Positions 17,914-26,901 of a stretch of DNA of 64,000 nucleotides are shown here, piece after piece. Position 1 is the stretch's first letter, and each line of letters begins with the position of its first letter. The notes under the pieces were generated by a model. The model was not told the DNA's origin. It ran no database searches and saw only the letters and a list, made by a program, of their open reading frames with translations. The DNA comes from Aquimarina brevivitae (lineage in GTDB: Bacteria; Bacteroidota; Bacteroidia; Flavobacteriales; Flavobacteriaceae). Made by a program: the position numbers and the translations under genes. The stretch is taken from positions 1 to 64,000 of the forward strand of contig NZ_SGXE01000007.1 in assembly GCF_004216895.1 (NCBI RefSeq). Reading direction: 5' to 3'.

Positions 17914-19627
17914 TCCATCTTTTAATTTTTATTCCTTCAGCATACTTATTTCTTTATTGCTATTTTTTTCCTGTAAAGAAAAAACCAACAGTTCGGAAGC
18001 TCCCCACCCTATCAGAGGGCTAATTACAGAAAAAGCTATGGTTGTTTCTGCCAGAAAAGAAGCCTCTGAGATTGGTACAGCCATATTAAAACAAGGAGGA
18101 AACGCTTTTGACGCTATGGTTGCGACAGAAATGGCTTTAGCAGTAACCTACCCCTATGCGGGTAATTTAGGTGGTGGTGGTTTTATGGTATACCGCCTAT
18201 CGGATGGAGAACTAGGAGCACTTGACTATCGAGAAAAAGCGCCATTAGCTGCCTCAAAGAATATGTTCTTAGACGAAGAAGGAAATCCTATTCCCGAAAA
18301 AAGTCAAGTAGGCCCCTTAGCTGTGGGAGTCCCTGGCTCCATTGCCGGGATTTTTGAAGCTCATAAAAAATTTGGAACCCTTCCCATTACAGAATTATTA
18401 AAACCTGTAATAGCCTTAGCTAATAAAGGTTATGTAGTTACTAAAAAACAAGAAAAAAGACTTCAACGTTTTACGGATATTTTTATTGAAACGAATCAAG
18501 ATACTATTCTTTATGCAAAATCGTATCAACAAGGTGACACTATTAAAAATAAAGCACTTGCAAATACCTTACAGCGAATAGCAGATCACGGCAGAGATGA
18601 ATTTTATAAAGGAGCTACAGCTGATTCTTTGGTAGCATTTATACAGCGTCATAATGGCATTATTACTAAAGAAGATTTAGCGAAATATGAAGCAAAATGG
18701 AGAAAACCTGTAGTTTTTGACTACAAAGGACTTAAAGTGATCTCTATGTCCCCCCCTTCGAGTGGTGGCGTTTGCCTGGCACAAATTATGAAAATGATAG
18801 AACCTTACGAATTGTCAGCCTTTGGTCACAACAATTTAAAAACGATACAAGTGATCACCGAAGCAGAGCGAAGAGCCTATGCGGATAGAGGTTATTATTT
18901 GGGAGATCCTGATTTTGTACAAATACCGATCGATACGCTGATCAGTGAAGACTACCTTGATGAGCGAATGGATGGTTTTACTTTTCAAAAAGCGACAAAA
19001 TCATCGGATTTAAATTATGGAAGTGTTCCGGGCTACGAAAGTTCTGAAACTACACACTATTCTATTGTAGATCAGTTTGGGAATGCCATATCTGTTACCA
19101 CAACACTTAATGGAGCTTATGGTTCTAAACTTTATGTTGATTCCTTAGGATTTTTTCTTAATAATGAAATGGATGATTTTAGTGTAAAACCAGGAACTCC
19201 AAATATGTTTGGTTTAATTGGAGCTGAAGCCAATGCTATTGCTCCAGAAAAACGAATGCTTAGCTCAATGACACCAACGATTGTAGAAAAAGATGGTAAA
19301 TTATGGATGTCGGTAGGTACACCTGGTGGATCTACAATCATCACTTCTGTATTACAAACCATTCTTAATGTATATGAATTTGATATGACCATGCAAGAAG
19401 CAGTCAACGCCCCAAGATTCCATCATCAATGGCTGCCCGATGAGATTGTTTTTGAACCCAATAGTTTTAGCCCTAAACTATTAGATAGTTTACGAAGTAA
19501 AGGCTACACCACGGATGAAAAAGAATCAACCGTCATAGGTAAAGTGGATGCTATACTGGTGTTGCCTGATGGTACCTTAGAAGGTGGTGCTGATCGACGG
19601 GGTGATGATACTGCTGTTGGATTTTAA
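17894..19627 (+). CDS. ggt: Gamma-glutamyltransferase lipoprotein
   Basis: A 577-residue precursor with a lipoprotein signal (LLLFFSC). It is an N-terminal nucleophile hydrolase that self-cleaves into large and small subunits. The nucleophile is Thr386 in ETTHYS, and the following SVTTTLNGAYGS and SSMTPTIV motifs fit. It hydrolyses or transfers the gamma-glutamyl group of glutathione and related compounds in the periplasm or at the surface. It overlaps the upstream acpH-like gene by 20 bases and ends just before a strong bidirectional terminator shared with dnaK. Confidence 0.92.
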   Translation: MKLKNSNPSFNFYSFSILISLLLFFSCKEKTNSSEAPHPIRGLITEKAMVVSARKEASEIGTAILKQGGNAFDAMVATEMALAVTYPYAGNLGGGGFMVYRLSDGELGALDYREKAPLAASKNMFLDEEGNPIPEKSQVGPLAVGVPGSIAGIFEAHKKFGTLPITELLKPVIALANKGYVVTKKQEKRLQRFTDIFIETNQDTILYAKSYQQGDTIKNKALANTLQRIADHGRDEFYKGATADSLVAFIQRHNGIITKEDLAKYEAKWRKPVVFDYKGLKVISMSPPSSGGVCLAQIMKMIEPYELSAFGHNNLKTIQVITEAERRAYADRGYYLGDPDFVQIPIDTLISEDYLDERMDGFTFQKATKSSDLNYGSVPGYESSETTHYSIVDQFGNAISVTTTLNGAYGSKLYVDSLGFFLNNEMDDFSVKPGTPNMFGLIGAEANAIAPEKRMLSSMTPTIVEKDGKLWMSVGTPGGSTIITSVLQTILNVYEFDMTMQEAVNAPRFHHQWLPDEIVFEPNSFSPKLLDSLRSKGYTTDEKESTVIGKVDAILVLPDGTLEGGADRRGDDTAVGF

Positions 19628-19640
19628 TAGGGTCAATTAA

Positions 19641-19680
19641 AAAATAGGAAAGGACGGCAAAAGCCGTCCTTTCCTATTTT
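19641..19680. terminator. Strong bidirectional terminator between ggt and dnaK
   Basis: An 18-bp perfect stem (19641-19658 with 19663-19680) around an AAAA loop, with A-rich and T-rich ends, so it can stop both convergent transcripts. Confidence 0.9.
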
Positions 19681-19698
19681 TATATTAGTAACGTTAAA

Positions 19699-21618
19699 TT
19701 ACTTTACTTCTTCGAAGTCTACGTCTTCAACATCACTTGCTGAGGAGTCATCACTACTACCACCCTGTGGCTGTCCGTTACCGGCATCAGGTCCTGGTTG
19801 TCCTCCTTGTGCCTCTGCCTGAGCTTTATACATCTCTTCGCTAGCAGCTTTCCAAGCTTCATTTATCTTATCAAGTGCTGGCTGGATCTGATCAATTTCC
19901 TTGGTTTCATATGCTTTCTTAAGCTCCTCTAAAGCATCTTCGATTGGTTTTTTCTTATCATCAGATAATTTTTCACCAAATTCTTTCAATTGCTTTTCGG
20001 TTTGGAAAATCATTCCATCAGCCTCATTCAGCTTATCCGCTTTTTCTTTGGCTTGTTTGTCAGCTTCTGCATTGGCTTCAGCTTCTTTCTTCATTTTTTC
20101 GATCTCCTCTTCAGTAAGACCTGATGAAGCTTCAATTCTGATGTCTTGAGACTTACCAGTAGCCTTATCCGTTGCAGAAACCTTAATGATACCATTAGCA
20201 TCAATATCAAAAGTTACCTCAATTTGTGGTACTCCACGCTGTGCTGGTGGTATTCCATCTAAATGGAATCTACCAATGGTTTTATTATCCGCCGCCATAG
20301 GACGCTCTCCTTGTAGTACGTGTATCTCCACAGAAGGCTGATTATCCGCAGCAGTAGAGAATACCTGAGACTTCTTCGTTGGGATCGTAGTATTAGCTTC
20401 AATTAGCTTAGTCATTACGTTACCCATAGTTTCAATACCAAGAGATAGTGGAGTTACATCTAATAGTAATACATCCTTAACATCTCCCGTTAATACTCCA
20501 CCTTGAATTGCAGCACCAATAGCTACCACCTCATCTGGATTTACTCCTTTACTTGGCGCTTTTCCAAAATATTCTTTCACTGCATTTTGTACTGCTGGAA
20601 TACGTGTAGATCCACCTACCAAGATAATCTCATCGATATCACTTGTTGATAATCCAGCACTTTTCAATGCGCTCTTACAAGGCTCAATAGTTTTCTTTAC
20701 TAAATCGTCAATTAATTGATCAAATTTTGACCTAGTCAATGTTCTCACTAAGTGTTTTGGTCCACTAGGTGTAGCAGTAACATAAGGTAAATTGATCTCT
20801 GTCTGAGCTGAAGATGATAATTCTATCTTCGCCTTTTCAGCAGCTTCCTTCAAACGCTGAAGAGCCATAGGATCCTTACGCAGGTCCATATCCTCATCTG
20901 CTTTAAACTCTTCTGCTAACCAATCAATTATCTTTTGGTCTACATCATCACCACCTAAGTGAGTATCTCCATCCGTAGATAGTACTTCAAATACACCGTC
21001 CCCTAATTCAAGGATAGACACATCGTGTGTACCACCACCAAAGTCAAAAACAACAATTTTTTGATCCGTACCTTTTTTATCTAATCCATAAGCTAGTGCC
21101 GCAGCAGTAGGCTCATTTATTATTCTTTCTACTTTAAGACCTGCAATCTCTCCCGCTTCTTTGGTTGCCTGACGCTGAGAATCATTAAAATACGCAGGCA
21201 CTGTAATTACCGCTCTCGATACATCCTGTCCTAAATAATCCTCTGCTGTTTTCTTCATTTTTTGAAGAATCATAGCAGACAATTCTTGAGGCGTGTATAA
21301 ACGACCATCTACATCTACTCTTGGAGTATCATTATCTCCTTTAACCACATTGTAAGCAGCTCGCTCCGCTTCCTTTGCAGATTCAGAAAATTTATTACCC
21401 ATAAAACGCTTGATCGAAGATATCGTTTTGGTTGGGTTAGTTACCGCCTGACGCTTTGCAGGGTCTCCAACTTTTATTTCGCCTCCTTCAACAAATGCGA
21501 TTACAGAAGGCGTAGTTCTTTTTCCTTCAGCATTAGGAATTACCACTGGTTCGTTACCTTCCATAACAGAAACACATGAGTTGGTTGTTCCTAAGTCTAT
21601 TCCTATTATTTTACTCAT
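19699..21618 (-). CDS. dnaK: Chaperone DnaK (Hsp70)
   Basis: A 639-residue Hsp70. The N-terminal nucleotide-binding domain has [24 protein letters not shown] and [13 protein letters not shown]; the [11 protein letters not shown] linker leads to the substrate-binding domain, a helical lid and an acidic GGQPGPD-rich tail ending [11 protein letters not shown]. It folds and protects cytoplasmic proteins with DnaJ and GrpE, which are not in this window, so the gene stands alone as is common in Bacteroidetes. No CIRCE element is present upstream. Instead a TAAATTTG box and a perfect inverted repeat lie about 73-96 bases before the ATG. Confidence 0.97.
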   Translation of the reverse strand: MSKIIGIDLGTTNSCVSVMEGNEPVVIPNAEGKRTTPSVIAFVEGGEIKVGDPAKRQAVTNPTKTISSIKRFMGNKFSESAKEAERAAYNVVKGDNDTPRVDVDGRLYTPQELSAMILQKMKKTAEDYLGQDVSRAVITVPAYFNDSQRQATKEAGEIAGLKVERIINEPTAAALAYGLDKKGTDQKIVVFDFGGGTHDVSILELGDGVFEVLSTDGDTHLGGDDVDQKIIDWLAEEFKADEDMDLRKDPMALQRLKEAAEKAKIELSSSAQTEINLPYVTATPSGPKHLVRTLTRSKFDQLIDDLVKKTIEPCKSALKSAGLSTSDIDEIILVGGSTRIPAVQNAVKEYFGKAPSKGVNPDEVVAIGAAIQGGVLTGDVKDVLLLDVTPLSLGIETMGNVMTKLIEANTTIPTKKSQVFSTAADNQPSVEIHVLQGERPMAADNKTIGRFHLDGIPPAQRGVPQIEVTFDIDANGIIKVSATDKATGKSQDIRIEASSGLTEEEIEKMKKEAEANAEADKQAKEKADKLNEADGMIFQTEKQLKEFGEKLSDDKKKPIEDALEELKKAYETKEIDQIQPALDKINEAWKAASEEMYKAQAEAQGGQPGPDAGNGQPQGGSSDDSSASDVEDVDFEEVK

Positions 21619-21690
21619 AGTATTTTTATTATAATTTTTAAGTGTTGTTCAAAATAATTTCACTTTCCTAAGGTCAATCATTATGCCAGT

Positions 21691-21714
21691 CAAATTTATA
21701 TGACAGGATGTCAT
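21691..21714 (-). promoter_or_regulatory. dnaK -7 box with adjoining inverted repeat
   Basis: On the minus strand TAAATTTG (21691-21698) is a perfect -7 box. Directly upstream, at 21700-21714, ATGACA-N3-TGTCAT is a perfect inverted repeat lying where the -33 to -7 spacer would be, as expected of an operator. The -33 TTG is not evident. Confidence 0.4.
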
Positions 21715-21803
21715 TATTTTAAAATTTAAATACTACTACAAATGCCAACAAAATATCTCACTAAGAATATTGCAAAAAAACACTTCAAATTTTATCAAAA
21801 ACC

Positions 21804-21811
21804 TATATTTG
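21804..21811 (+). promoter_or_regulatory. -7 box of the serine dehydratase gene
   Basis: TATATTTG matches TAnnTTTG and lies 29 bases before the ATG at 21840. No -33 TTG at standard spacing. Confidence 0.35.
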
Positions 21812-21839
21812 ACGCATAATTCTAAGAGTTGATTTCGAT

Positions 21840-23264
21840 ATGGAATGTATCAGTATTTTTGACATGTTAAAGATTGGAGTAGGCCCTTCAAGTTCACACA
21901 CATTAGGCCCTTGGAGAGCTGCCAGACGATGGATCGCTGAATTAAAGCAGAAAGGCAATTTTAATGAAGTCACTGCAATTAAAGTAGATTTATATGGGTC
22001 GCTTTCATTGACTGGTGTTGGCCATGCGACTGACACTGCAGTACTTATGGGACTTTGCGGTTTTGATCCTCAAACCGTCGAAATTGCACGTATTCCTGAA
22101 GAGGTAAAAAATATTACTGAAACTAAAATACTAAACCTTAATCAAGAGAAGGCCATTTCATTTGACCCAAAAGTTGAGATTGTTTTCAATAAAAAATTCA
22201 AACCATTTCATCCTAATGCCATAACGTTTAGAGCCGTCTTAGCGAATGGTAAAAAAAGTTTTTCTTCCTTCTATTCCATTGGTGGTGGATTTGTTGTAAA
22301 AGAAGAGCGAAAGAGAAAGCAAAAAAAGATTGCTGAGTTTCAGCAATTTCCTTTTCCAGTTCAAAAAGCAACTGATTTACTGGCGTATTGTAATACACAT
22401 CAAAAAAAGGTCTCTGATATTGTATTACAAAATGAATTGTCCCTGAGAACTCTACCAGAAATTGATGAAAGAATACAAGAAATATGGAATGTCATGCTTG
22501 ACTCTATGTATACAGGGTGTCATACAGAAGGGGTGCTTCCTGGTGGATTAAATGTAAGACGCAGAGCCTTTGACTCTCATAAAAAATTAATTAAAGACCA
22601 TCAATACGATAATCCAGAGCAATGGATTGAAGCCATTCGCAATACAGAAGTGAAATTTAGAGAAATCCTAAAATGGGTGTCTTGTTTTGCATTAGCGGTG
22701 AATGAAGTGAATGCCTCTTTAGGAAGAGTGGTTACTGCTCCTACGAATGGCAGTGCTGGTGTGATCCCTGCCGTAATGATGTATTATATGGTCATTGAAA
22801 ATCACGATGCTAATTTTGAAGATATCAAACAATTTATGCTAGTGGCCGGAGAAATTGGCAGTCTTTTCAAAAAAGGAGCAACGATCTCGGCCGCGATGGG
22901 TGGATGCCAGGCTGAGATCGGCGTATCTTCTGCGATGGCCGCAGGAGCTCTCACCGAACTTATGGGGGGTACACCTGAGCAAGTAATGATGGCCAGCGAA
23001 ATAGCTATGGAACATCATCTAGGTCTTACTTGTGATCCTATAGCTGGACTGGTACAAATTCCTTGTATTGAGCGAAATGCTATGGGTGCCATAAAAGCTA
23101 TCAATGCTTGTGAAATGGCACTAGATGGAGATGCTACATTAGCTAAAGTTCCGCTAGACAAAGTCATCGAAACCATGTGGGAAACGGCAAAAGATATGAA
23201 CACCAAGTATAAAGAAACGAGTGAAGGTGGGCTTGCGGTTAAGGTCAGTTTAAGTGATTGCTAG
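21840..23264 (+). CDS. sdaA: L-serine ammonia-lyase, iron-sulfur type
   Basis: A 474-residue single-chain L-serine dehydratase that converts serine to pyruvate and ammonia with a 4Fe-4S cluster. The N-terminal regulatory beta domain contains GVGPSSSHTLGP; the catalytic alpha domain contains TAPTNGSAGVIPA, the Cys of AMGGCQAEIG and two more in TCDP and IPCIERN. The chain ends in Cys474 (SLSDC), equal to the tail cysteine of the type 2 enzymes, which loops into the active site and caps the cluster. Probably oxygen sensitive. It is monocistronic. Confidence 0.94.
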   Translation: MECISIFDMLKIGVGPSSSHTLGPWRAARRWIAELKQKGNFNEVTAIKVDLYGSLSLTGVGHATDTAVLMGLCGFDPQTVEIARIPEEVKNITETKILNLNQEKAISFDPKVEIVFNKKFKPFHPNAITFRAVLANGKKSFSSFYSIGGGFVVKEERKRKQKKIAEFQQFPFPVQKATDLLAYCNTHQKKVSDIVLQNELSLRTLPEIDERIQEIWNVMLDSMYTGCHTEGVLPGGLNVRRRAFDSHKKLIKDHQYDNPEQWIEAIRNTEVKFREILKWVSCFALAVNEVNASLGRVVTAPTNGSAGVIPAVMMYYMVIENHDANFEDIKQFMLVAGEIGSLFKKGATISAAMGGCQAEIGVSSAMAAGALTELMGGTPEQVMMASEIAMEHHLGLTCDPIAGLVQIPCIERNAMGAIKAINACEMALDGDATLAKVPLDKVIETMWETAKDMNTKYKETSEGGLAVKVSLSDC

Positions 23265-23303
23265 TTTGCATATAAAACTAAAAACTCAAATAACTTAACA
23301 TCG

Positions 23304-23786
23304 CTAACCTTTATTGCATCCTTCTTTTTTACGAGTATCTGCTATCGCTATTATTCGCCAATTAGTTCCGTCATTAAATAATTGAAACACATTTACCCCA
23401 CAATGGCTAAAATTATCATTGACCGAAAATTCGTAAGGTGTCCAAGCAGTAGCAATTATTGAATCTGCATTAATAGTAAAGGAGAGTAATTTTTCATTCC
23501 AGTGCTGACCTTCCGGTTTGGCACCTATTGAATTTAAGAATCCTTGAAAAGGTGTTTTAAATACTTTTCTTCCTCCATTTTTGTCCGAATAAATAGTTTG
23601 AAGCACTAAATTTTCTCCAATAACCTCTTTAATAGCAACAGTGTCACCTTTATGAAAAGCATTAAAGAATGACAAAATAGTTTGTTTTACCTCATCTTGA
23701 TATGAGTTTAAATCACTTACCGATAAATCTTCCTGTGCGTGAACATCAAGAAACAATAGTAAACTAAGCAAAAATAGAAATCTCAT
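23304..23786 (-). CDS. Exported NTF2-like / SnoaL-like protein
   Basis: A 160-residue protein with a Sec signal (about 1-18, ending VHAQ). The remainder, starting VKQTILSFFNAFHKGDTVAIKEVIGENL and ending FQLFNDGTNWRIIAIADTRKK, has the helix-plus-curved-sheet pattern of nuclear transport factor 2-like lumenal proteins. These folds bind small molecules or act as accessory domains; no catalytic residues can be assigned. It converges on sdaA with about 40 bases between and has no partner gene. Confidence 0.75.
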   Translation of the reverse strand: MRFLFLLSLLLFLDVHAQEDLSVSDLNSYQDEVKQTILSFFNAFHKGDTVAIKEVIGENLVLQTIYSDKNGGRKVFKTPFQGFLNSIGAKPEGQHWNEKLLSFTINADSIIATAWTPYEFSVNDNFSHCGVNVFQLFNDGTNWRIIAIADTRKKEGCNKG

Positions 23787-23948
23787 GAAATTTTTTAAAT
23801 TTATTGAATATAAGTCTTATGTTTATATTTTTAATACTAGTTCAATAGTAATCTTCCCAAAATATTAAAAAGTTTTGAACTATAAACTGAAAAGTTTTAA
23901 AATATTTAAATGTGCTAAACATCATAGTTAATTAGTAAATAAAAGATA

Positions 23949-24329
23949 ATGGGTAGATTTTATCATTATAAACTGGACTATTGCGAAATTTTTGTTTTAG
24001 AAAATGTACTCGTAAAACAAATAGAAGAAGGTGAAATAATTTCCGCTGACCACGTTGATGAATTGATACGTATAATCGACAAGCATTTTAAAGATAAGCC
24101 CGTTGTATATTTATCCAATAGAACTTTTTCGTATAGTGTAGATCCTTTAGTATATAAGGAAGCATCAAAAATCAAGCAACTTATTGGTATAGGTATTATC
24201 GTTAGTGAAGAACAGAACGTCAACACTGCCCATTTTGAGGGTAAATTTTATGATAGAGACTTTAATGTCTTTAGAAATTTTGATGATGCTATGATCTGGT
24301 CCAATTCCTTGCTCCAAAAAAATAGATAA
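23949..24329 (+). CDS. Small cytoplasmic protein, STAS/SpoIIAA-like
   Basis: A 126-residue soluble protein. The pattern of strands and helices (IFVLENVLVKQIEEGEIIS, HVDELIRIIDKHF, PVVYLSNRTFSYSVDP, IGIGIIVSE, FRNFDDAMIWSNSLL) resembles the SpoIIAA-like/STAS-SEC14 group of small Bacteroidetes proteins. I do not see a conserved phosphorylatable Ser in the usual STAS place, so an anti-anti-sigma role is not supported. Function unknown. It is preceded by a 160-base AT-rich gap and stands alone. Confidence 0.6.
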   Translation: MGRFYHYKLDYCEIFVLENVLVKQIEEGEIISADHVDELIRIIDKHFKDKPVVYLSNRTFSYSVDPLVYKEASKIKQLIGIGIIVSEEQNVNTAHFEGKFYDRDFNVFRNFDDAMIWSNSLLQKNR

Positions 24330-24464
24330 ACCAATCGAAGATCTCTGAGATGGGTAACTCATCATTTGAATGACTAGGGTAATAACTATCCTATTTCTAA
24401 TAAGACTTGTTGTGATGATATCTCGAATTGATTACTTTTACAACCACATAAAAACTACAACACC

Positions 24465-25283
24465 ATGTCAACCGCTAAAAAAGATTACAAAAGAGTAACG
24501 GTAAAATCTCTCATAGATATGAAAGCAAATGGAGAAAAGATCTCTATGCTTACTGGATATGATTACACCATGGCCAAGATTATCGATGGCGCCGGTGTCG
24601 ATGTGATTTTAGTTGGAGACAGTGCCTCAAACGTAATGGCGGGACATGAGACAACGCTACCTATTACGTTAGATCAAATGATTTATCATGCCTCATCCGT
24701 AATTAGAGCAATTGACAGGGCCTTAGTTGTTGTAGATCTTCCTTTTGGGAGTTATCAAAGTGATCCTAAAGAGGCTTTGCGTAGTGCTATCAGAATAATG
24801 AAAGAGTCCGGTGCGCATGCAGTAAAAATGGAGGGCGGAAAAGAAATAAAAGAGTCTATTAAAAGAATTCTACACGCTGGCATACCTGTAATGGGACATC
24901 TTGGTCTAACGCCACAATCCATCTATAAATTCGGGACTTATACCGTAAGAGCCAGAGAGGAAGCAGAAGCTGCCAAGCTCAAAGAAGACGCCAAAATGCT
25001 TGAAAAAATAGGCTGTTTCGCCTTAGTACTAGAAAAAGTTCCCGCAGATCTAGCCAAAGAAGTTGCTGAAAGCTTAACCATACCTGTAATTGGTATAGGA
25101 GCTGGTAACGGTGTTGACGGACAAGTTTTAGTTACTCACGACATGCTAGGAATGACGCACGAATTCAATCCTCGATTTTTGAGACGCTATTTGGATTTAC
25201 ACACGGAAATGACTACTGCATTTCAAGAGTATGTCAAAGATGTAAAGGCACTTAGGTTTCCAAGTGAAGACGAACAGTATTAA
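24465..25283 (+). CDS. panB: 3-methyl-2-oxobutanoate hydroxymethyltransferase
   Basis: A 272-residue TIM-barrel enzyme that makes ketopantoate from alpha-ketoisovalerate and methylene-tetrahydrofolate, the first step of pantothenate synthesis. Typical blocks are [31 protein letters not shown] (Mg ligand Asp), [31 protein letters not shown] and [16 protein letters not shown]. The length is usual. The RluA-type gene follows after 52 bases and may be cotranscribed, which is a common Flavobacteria pairing without metabolic logic. Confidence 0.96.
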   Translation: MSTAKKDYKRVTVKSLIDMKANGEKISMLTGYDYTMAKIIDGAGVDVILVGDSASNVMAGHETTLPITLDQMIYHASSVIRAIDRALVVVDLPFGSYQSDPKEALRSAIRIMKESGAHAVKMEGGKEIKESIKRILHAGIPVMGHLGLTPQSIYKFGTYTVRAREEAEAAKLKEDAKMLEKIGCFALVLEKVPADLAKEVAESLTIPVIGIGAGNGVDGQVLVTHDMLGMTHEFNPRFLRRYLDLHTEMTTAFQEYVKDVKALRFPSEDEQY

Positions 25284-25335
25284 GCGTAATACTAACTTAA
25301 ATTCTTTGCTTTCACCTAAATTCTTATAGCTTTTC

Positions 25336-26031
25336 ATGTCAAAAACTTTATCTCATAAAGATAATTTACAGGTACTATATGAAGACAACCACATCATTGT
25401 AGTCAATAAACGACCTGGTGATATTGTACAGGGTGACAAAACAGGTGATAAACCCCTTAGTGAAGTTGTCAAAGAATATATCGCTGAAAAATATAACAAA
25501 ACGGGGAATGTATACTTAGGTGTTGTGCATCGTCTAGATCGTCCTACCAGTGGTATTGTTTTATTTGCTCGTACTAGTAAAGCACTACCACGGTTAAACA
25601 AGTTATTTGCGGCCAAAGAAGCTCAAAAAAAATATTGGGCAATAGTTAAACAGGTACCACCAAAGCAAAACGATGAGCTAACACATTGGTTAAAACGTAA
25701 CCCAAAACAAAATAAATCTTACGCGCATAACAAAGAAGTCGAAGGTAGCAAAAAAGCAAAATTGGCGTATACTTTGCTCAAACAATTGACTAATTATTAC
25801 CTTTTAGAAATTGATTTATTTACGGGGCGACATCATCAAATACGATCACAATTGTCAGCCATCGGTTCTGTGATCAAAGGAGACCTAAAATACGGTGCGG
25901 ATCGAAGTAATAAAGATGGAAGCATTCATCTACACGCAAGAGTCCTGCAATTCATTCATCCCGTTAAAAAAACAGAAATTACAATCACAGCTCCACCGCC
26001 CGATGATCCGATTTGGAATGACTGCATTTAA
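25336..26031 (+). CDS. RluA-family pseudouridine synthase
   Basis: A 231-residue pseudouridine synthase of the RluA/RsuA superfamily. The catalytic Asp is D68 in HRLDRPTSG, followed by LFARTSKA and LLEIDLFTGRHHQIRSQL. There is no N-terminal S4 domain, so it is the short single-domain type. It modifies uridine in rRNA or tRNA; the target site cannot be assigned. It lies downstream of panB and converges on the EamA transporter gene. Confidence 0.92.
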   Translation: MSKTLSHKDNLQVLYEDNHIIVVNKRPGDIVQGDKTGDKPLSEVVKEYIAEKYNKTGNVYLGVVHRLDRPTSGIVLFARTSKALPRLNKLFAAKEAQKKYWAIVKQVPPKQNDELTHWLKRNPKQNKSYAHNKEVEGSKKAKLAYTLLKQLTNYYLLEIDLFTGRHHQIRSQLSAIGSVIKGDLKYGADRSNKDGSIHLHARVLQFIHPVKKTEITITAPPPDDPIWNDCI

Positions 26032-26038
26032 TTAAGTG

Positions 26039-26896
26039 TTACTTATACGTTCTGACACTTTCAATTACCACTGCTGTTAAAATTAAAGCCCCTCCGATAA
26101 TAGTAGATAAAGAGGGAATTTCGTTTAAAAAAACAACGCCAATTAAGATCCCATAAATAGGCTGTACACTGCCTAAAATACTTGCGGTGGTAATAGAAAA
26201 CTTTTTAAAACTTAAAACATATAAGGTATGTCCTATCGCTGTAGTGAGTAATGCCAAGGTAACCACAGGTAACCATTGACCGGAAATTCCTGAGCTATCC
26301 AAAACAAAAAGCAACGGAAGTAAACCAATAGAGATAACCACTAATTGATACCACATTAATGTAGAACCGTGATAGCTCTTAACCTTAGTTTTTGTGATCA
26401 AATTTCGAATCGCATAGCACAATGCTGAAAAAACTCCAAAACATACTGCTTTGGTGTACGAATTATCCAAATCAAAATCAGGCACTAAAAAGTAAATCCC
26501 CAACAAAACTAACAGCGCTAGTAACAAATGCATTTTTTGAAATCTGGTTTTTAAAATCAAGGGTTCTAAAAAAGCAGTCAGAATGGGATAGGTAAATATG
26601 GACAGCATACCAATAGCGACATTGGATAATTTTAAGGCATAGAAATAAGTAATCCAATGTGCTCCCATAAGAATCCCACTCAATACTATTCCTGTTCTAT
26701 CCTTTGGAGCAATGCTAATTGAGATGTTCTTCCACCTACAATAGGCATACAAAAAAAACGCTGCAAATAACGCTCTAAAACCTATTATCACAGGGACCGG
26801 CATGTCTATATATCTTCCTAATGCTCCTGATGTACTAATGAAAAACATCGCTAGATTTATTTCTAGCAAATTGGTAAAGTGCGTTTTTTGTTGCAT
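26039..26896 (-). CDS. DMT/EamA family membrane transporter
   Basis: A 285-residue protein with about ten transmembrane helices in two EamA repeats (about 10-140 and 150-280), the layout of drug/metabolite transporters that export amino acids or other small solutes. Features are FISTSGALGRYI, GAHWITYFYALKLSNVAIG and LTTAIGHTLYVLSFKKFS. Substrate unknown. The gene starts 5 bases after the stop of the 514-residue helical protein, so both are on one leftward transcript. Confidence 0.88.
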   Translation of the reverse strand: MQQKTHFTNLLEINLAMFFISTSGALGRYIDMPVPVIIGFRALFAAFFLYAYCRWKNISISIAPKDRTGIVLSGILMGAHWITYFYALKLSNVAIGMLSIFTYPILTAFLEPLILKTRFQKMHLLLALLVLLGIYFLVPDFDLDNSYTKAVCFGVFSALCYAIRNLITKTKVKSYHGSTLMWYQLVVISIGLLPLLFVLDSSGISGQWLPVVTLALLTTAIGHTLYVLSFKKFSITTASILGSVQPIYGILIGVVFLNEIPSLSTIIGGALILTAVVIESVRTYK

Positions 26897-26901
26897 TTAT
26901 G

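Noticed and set aside
19901..20149. Open frame opposite dnaK
   Set aside because: Antisense shadow, Ser/Ala/Phe-rich because of the Lys/Glu-rich dnaK lid domain.
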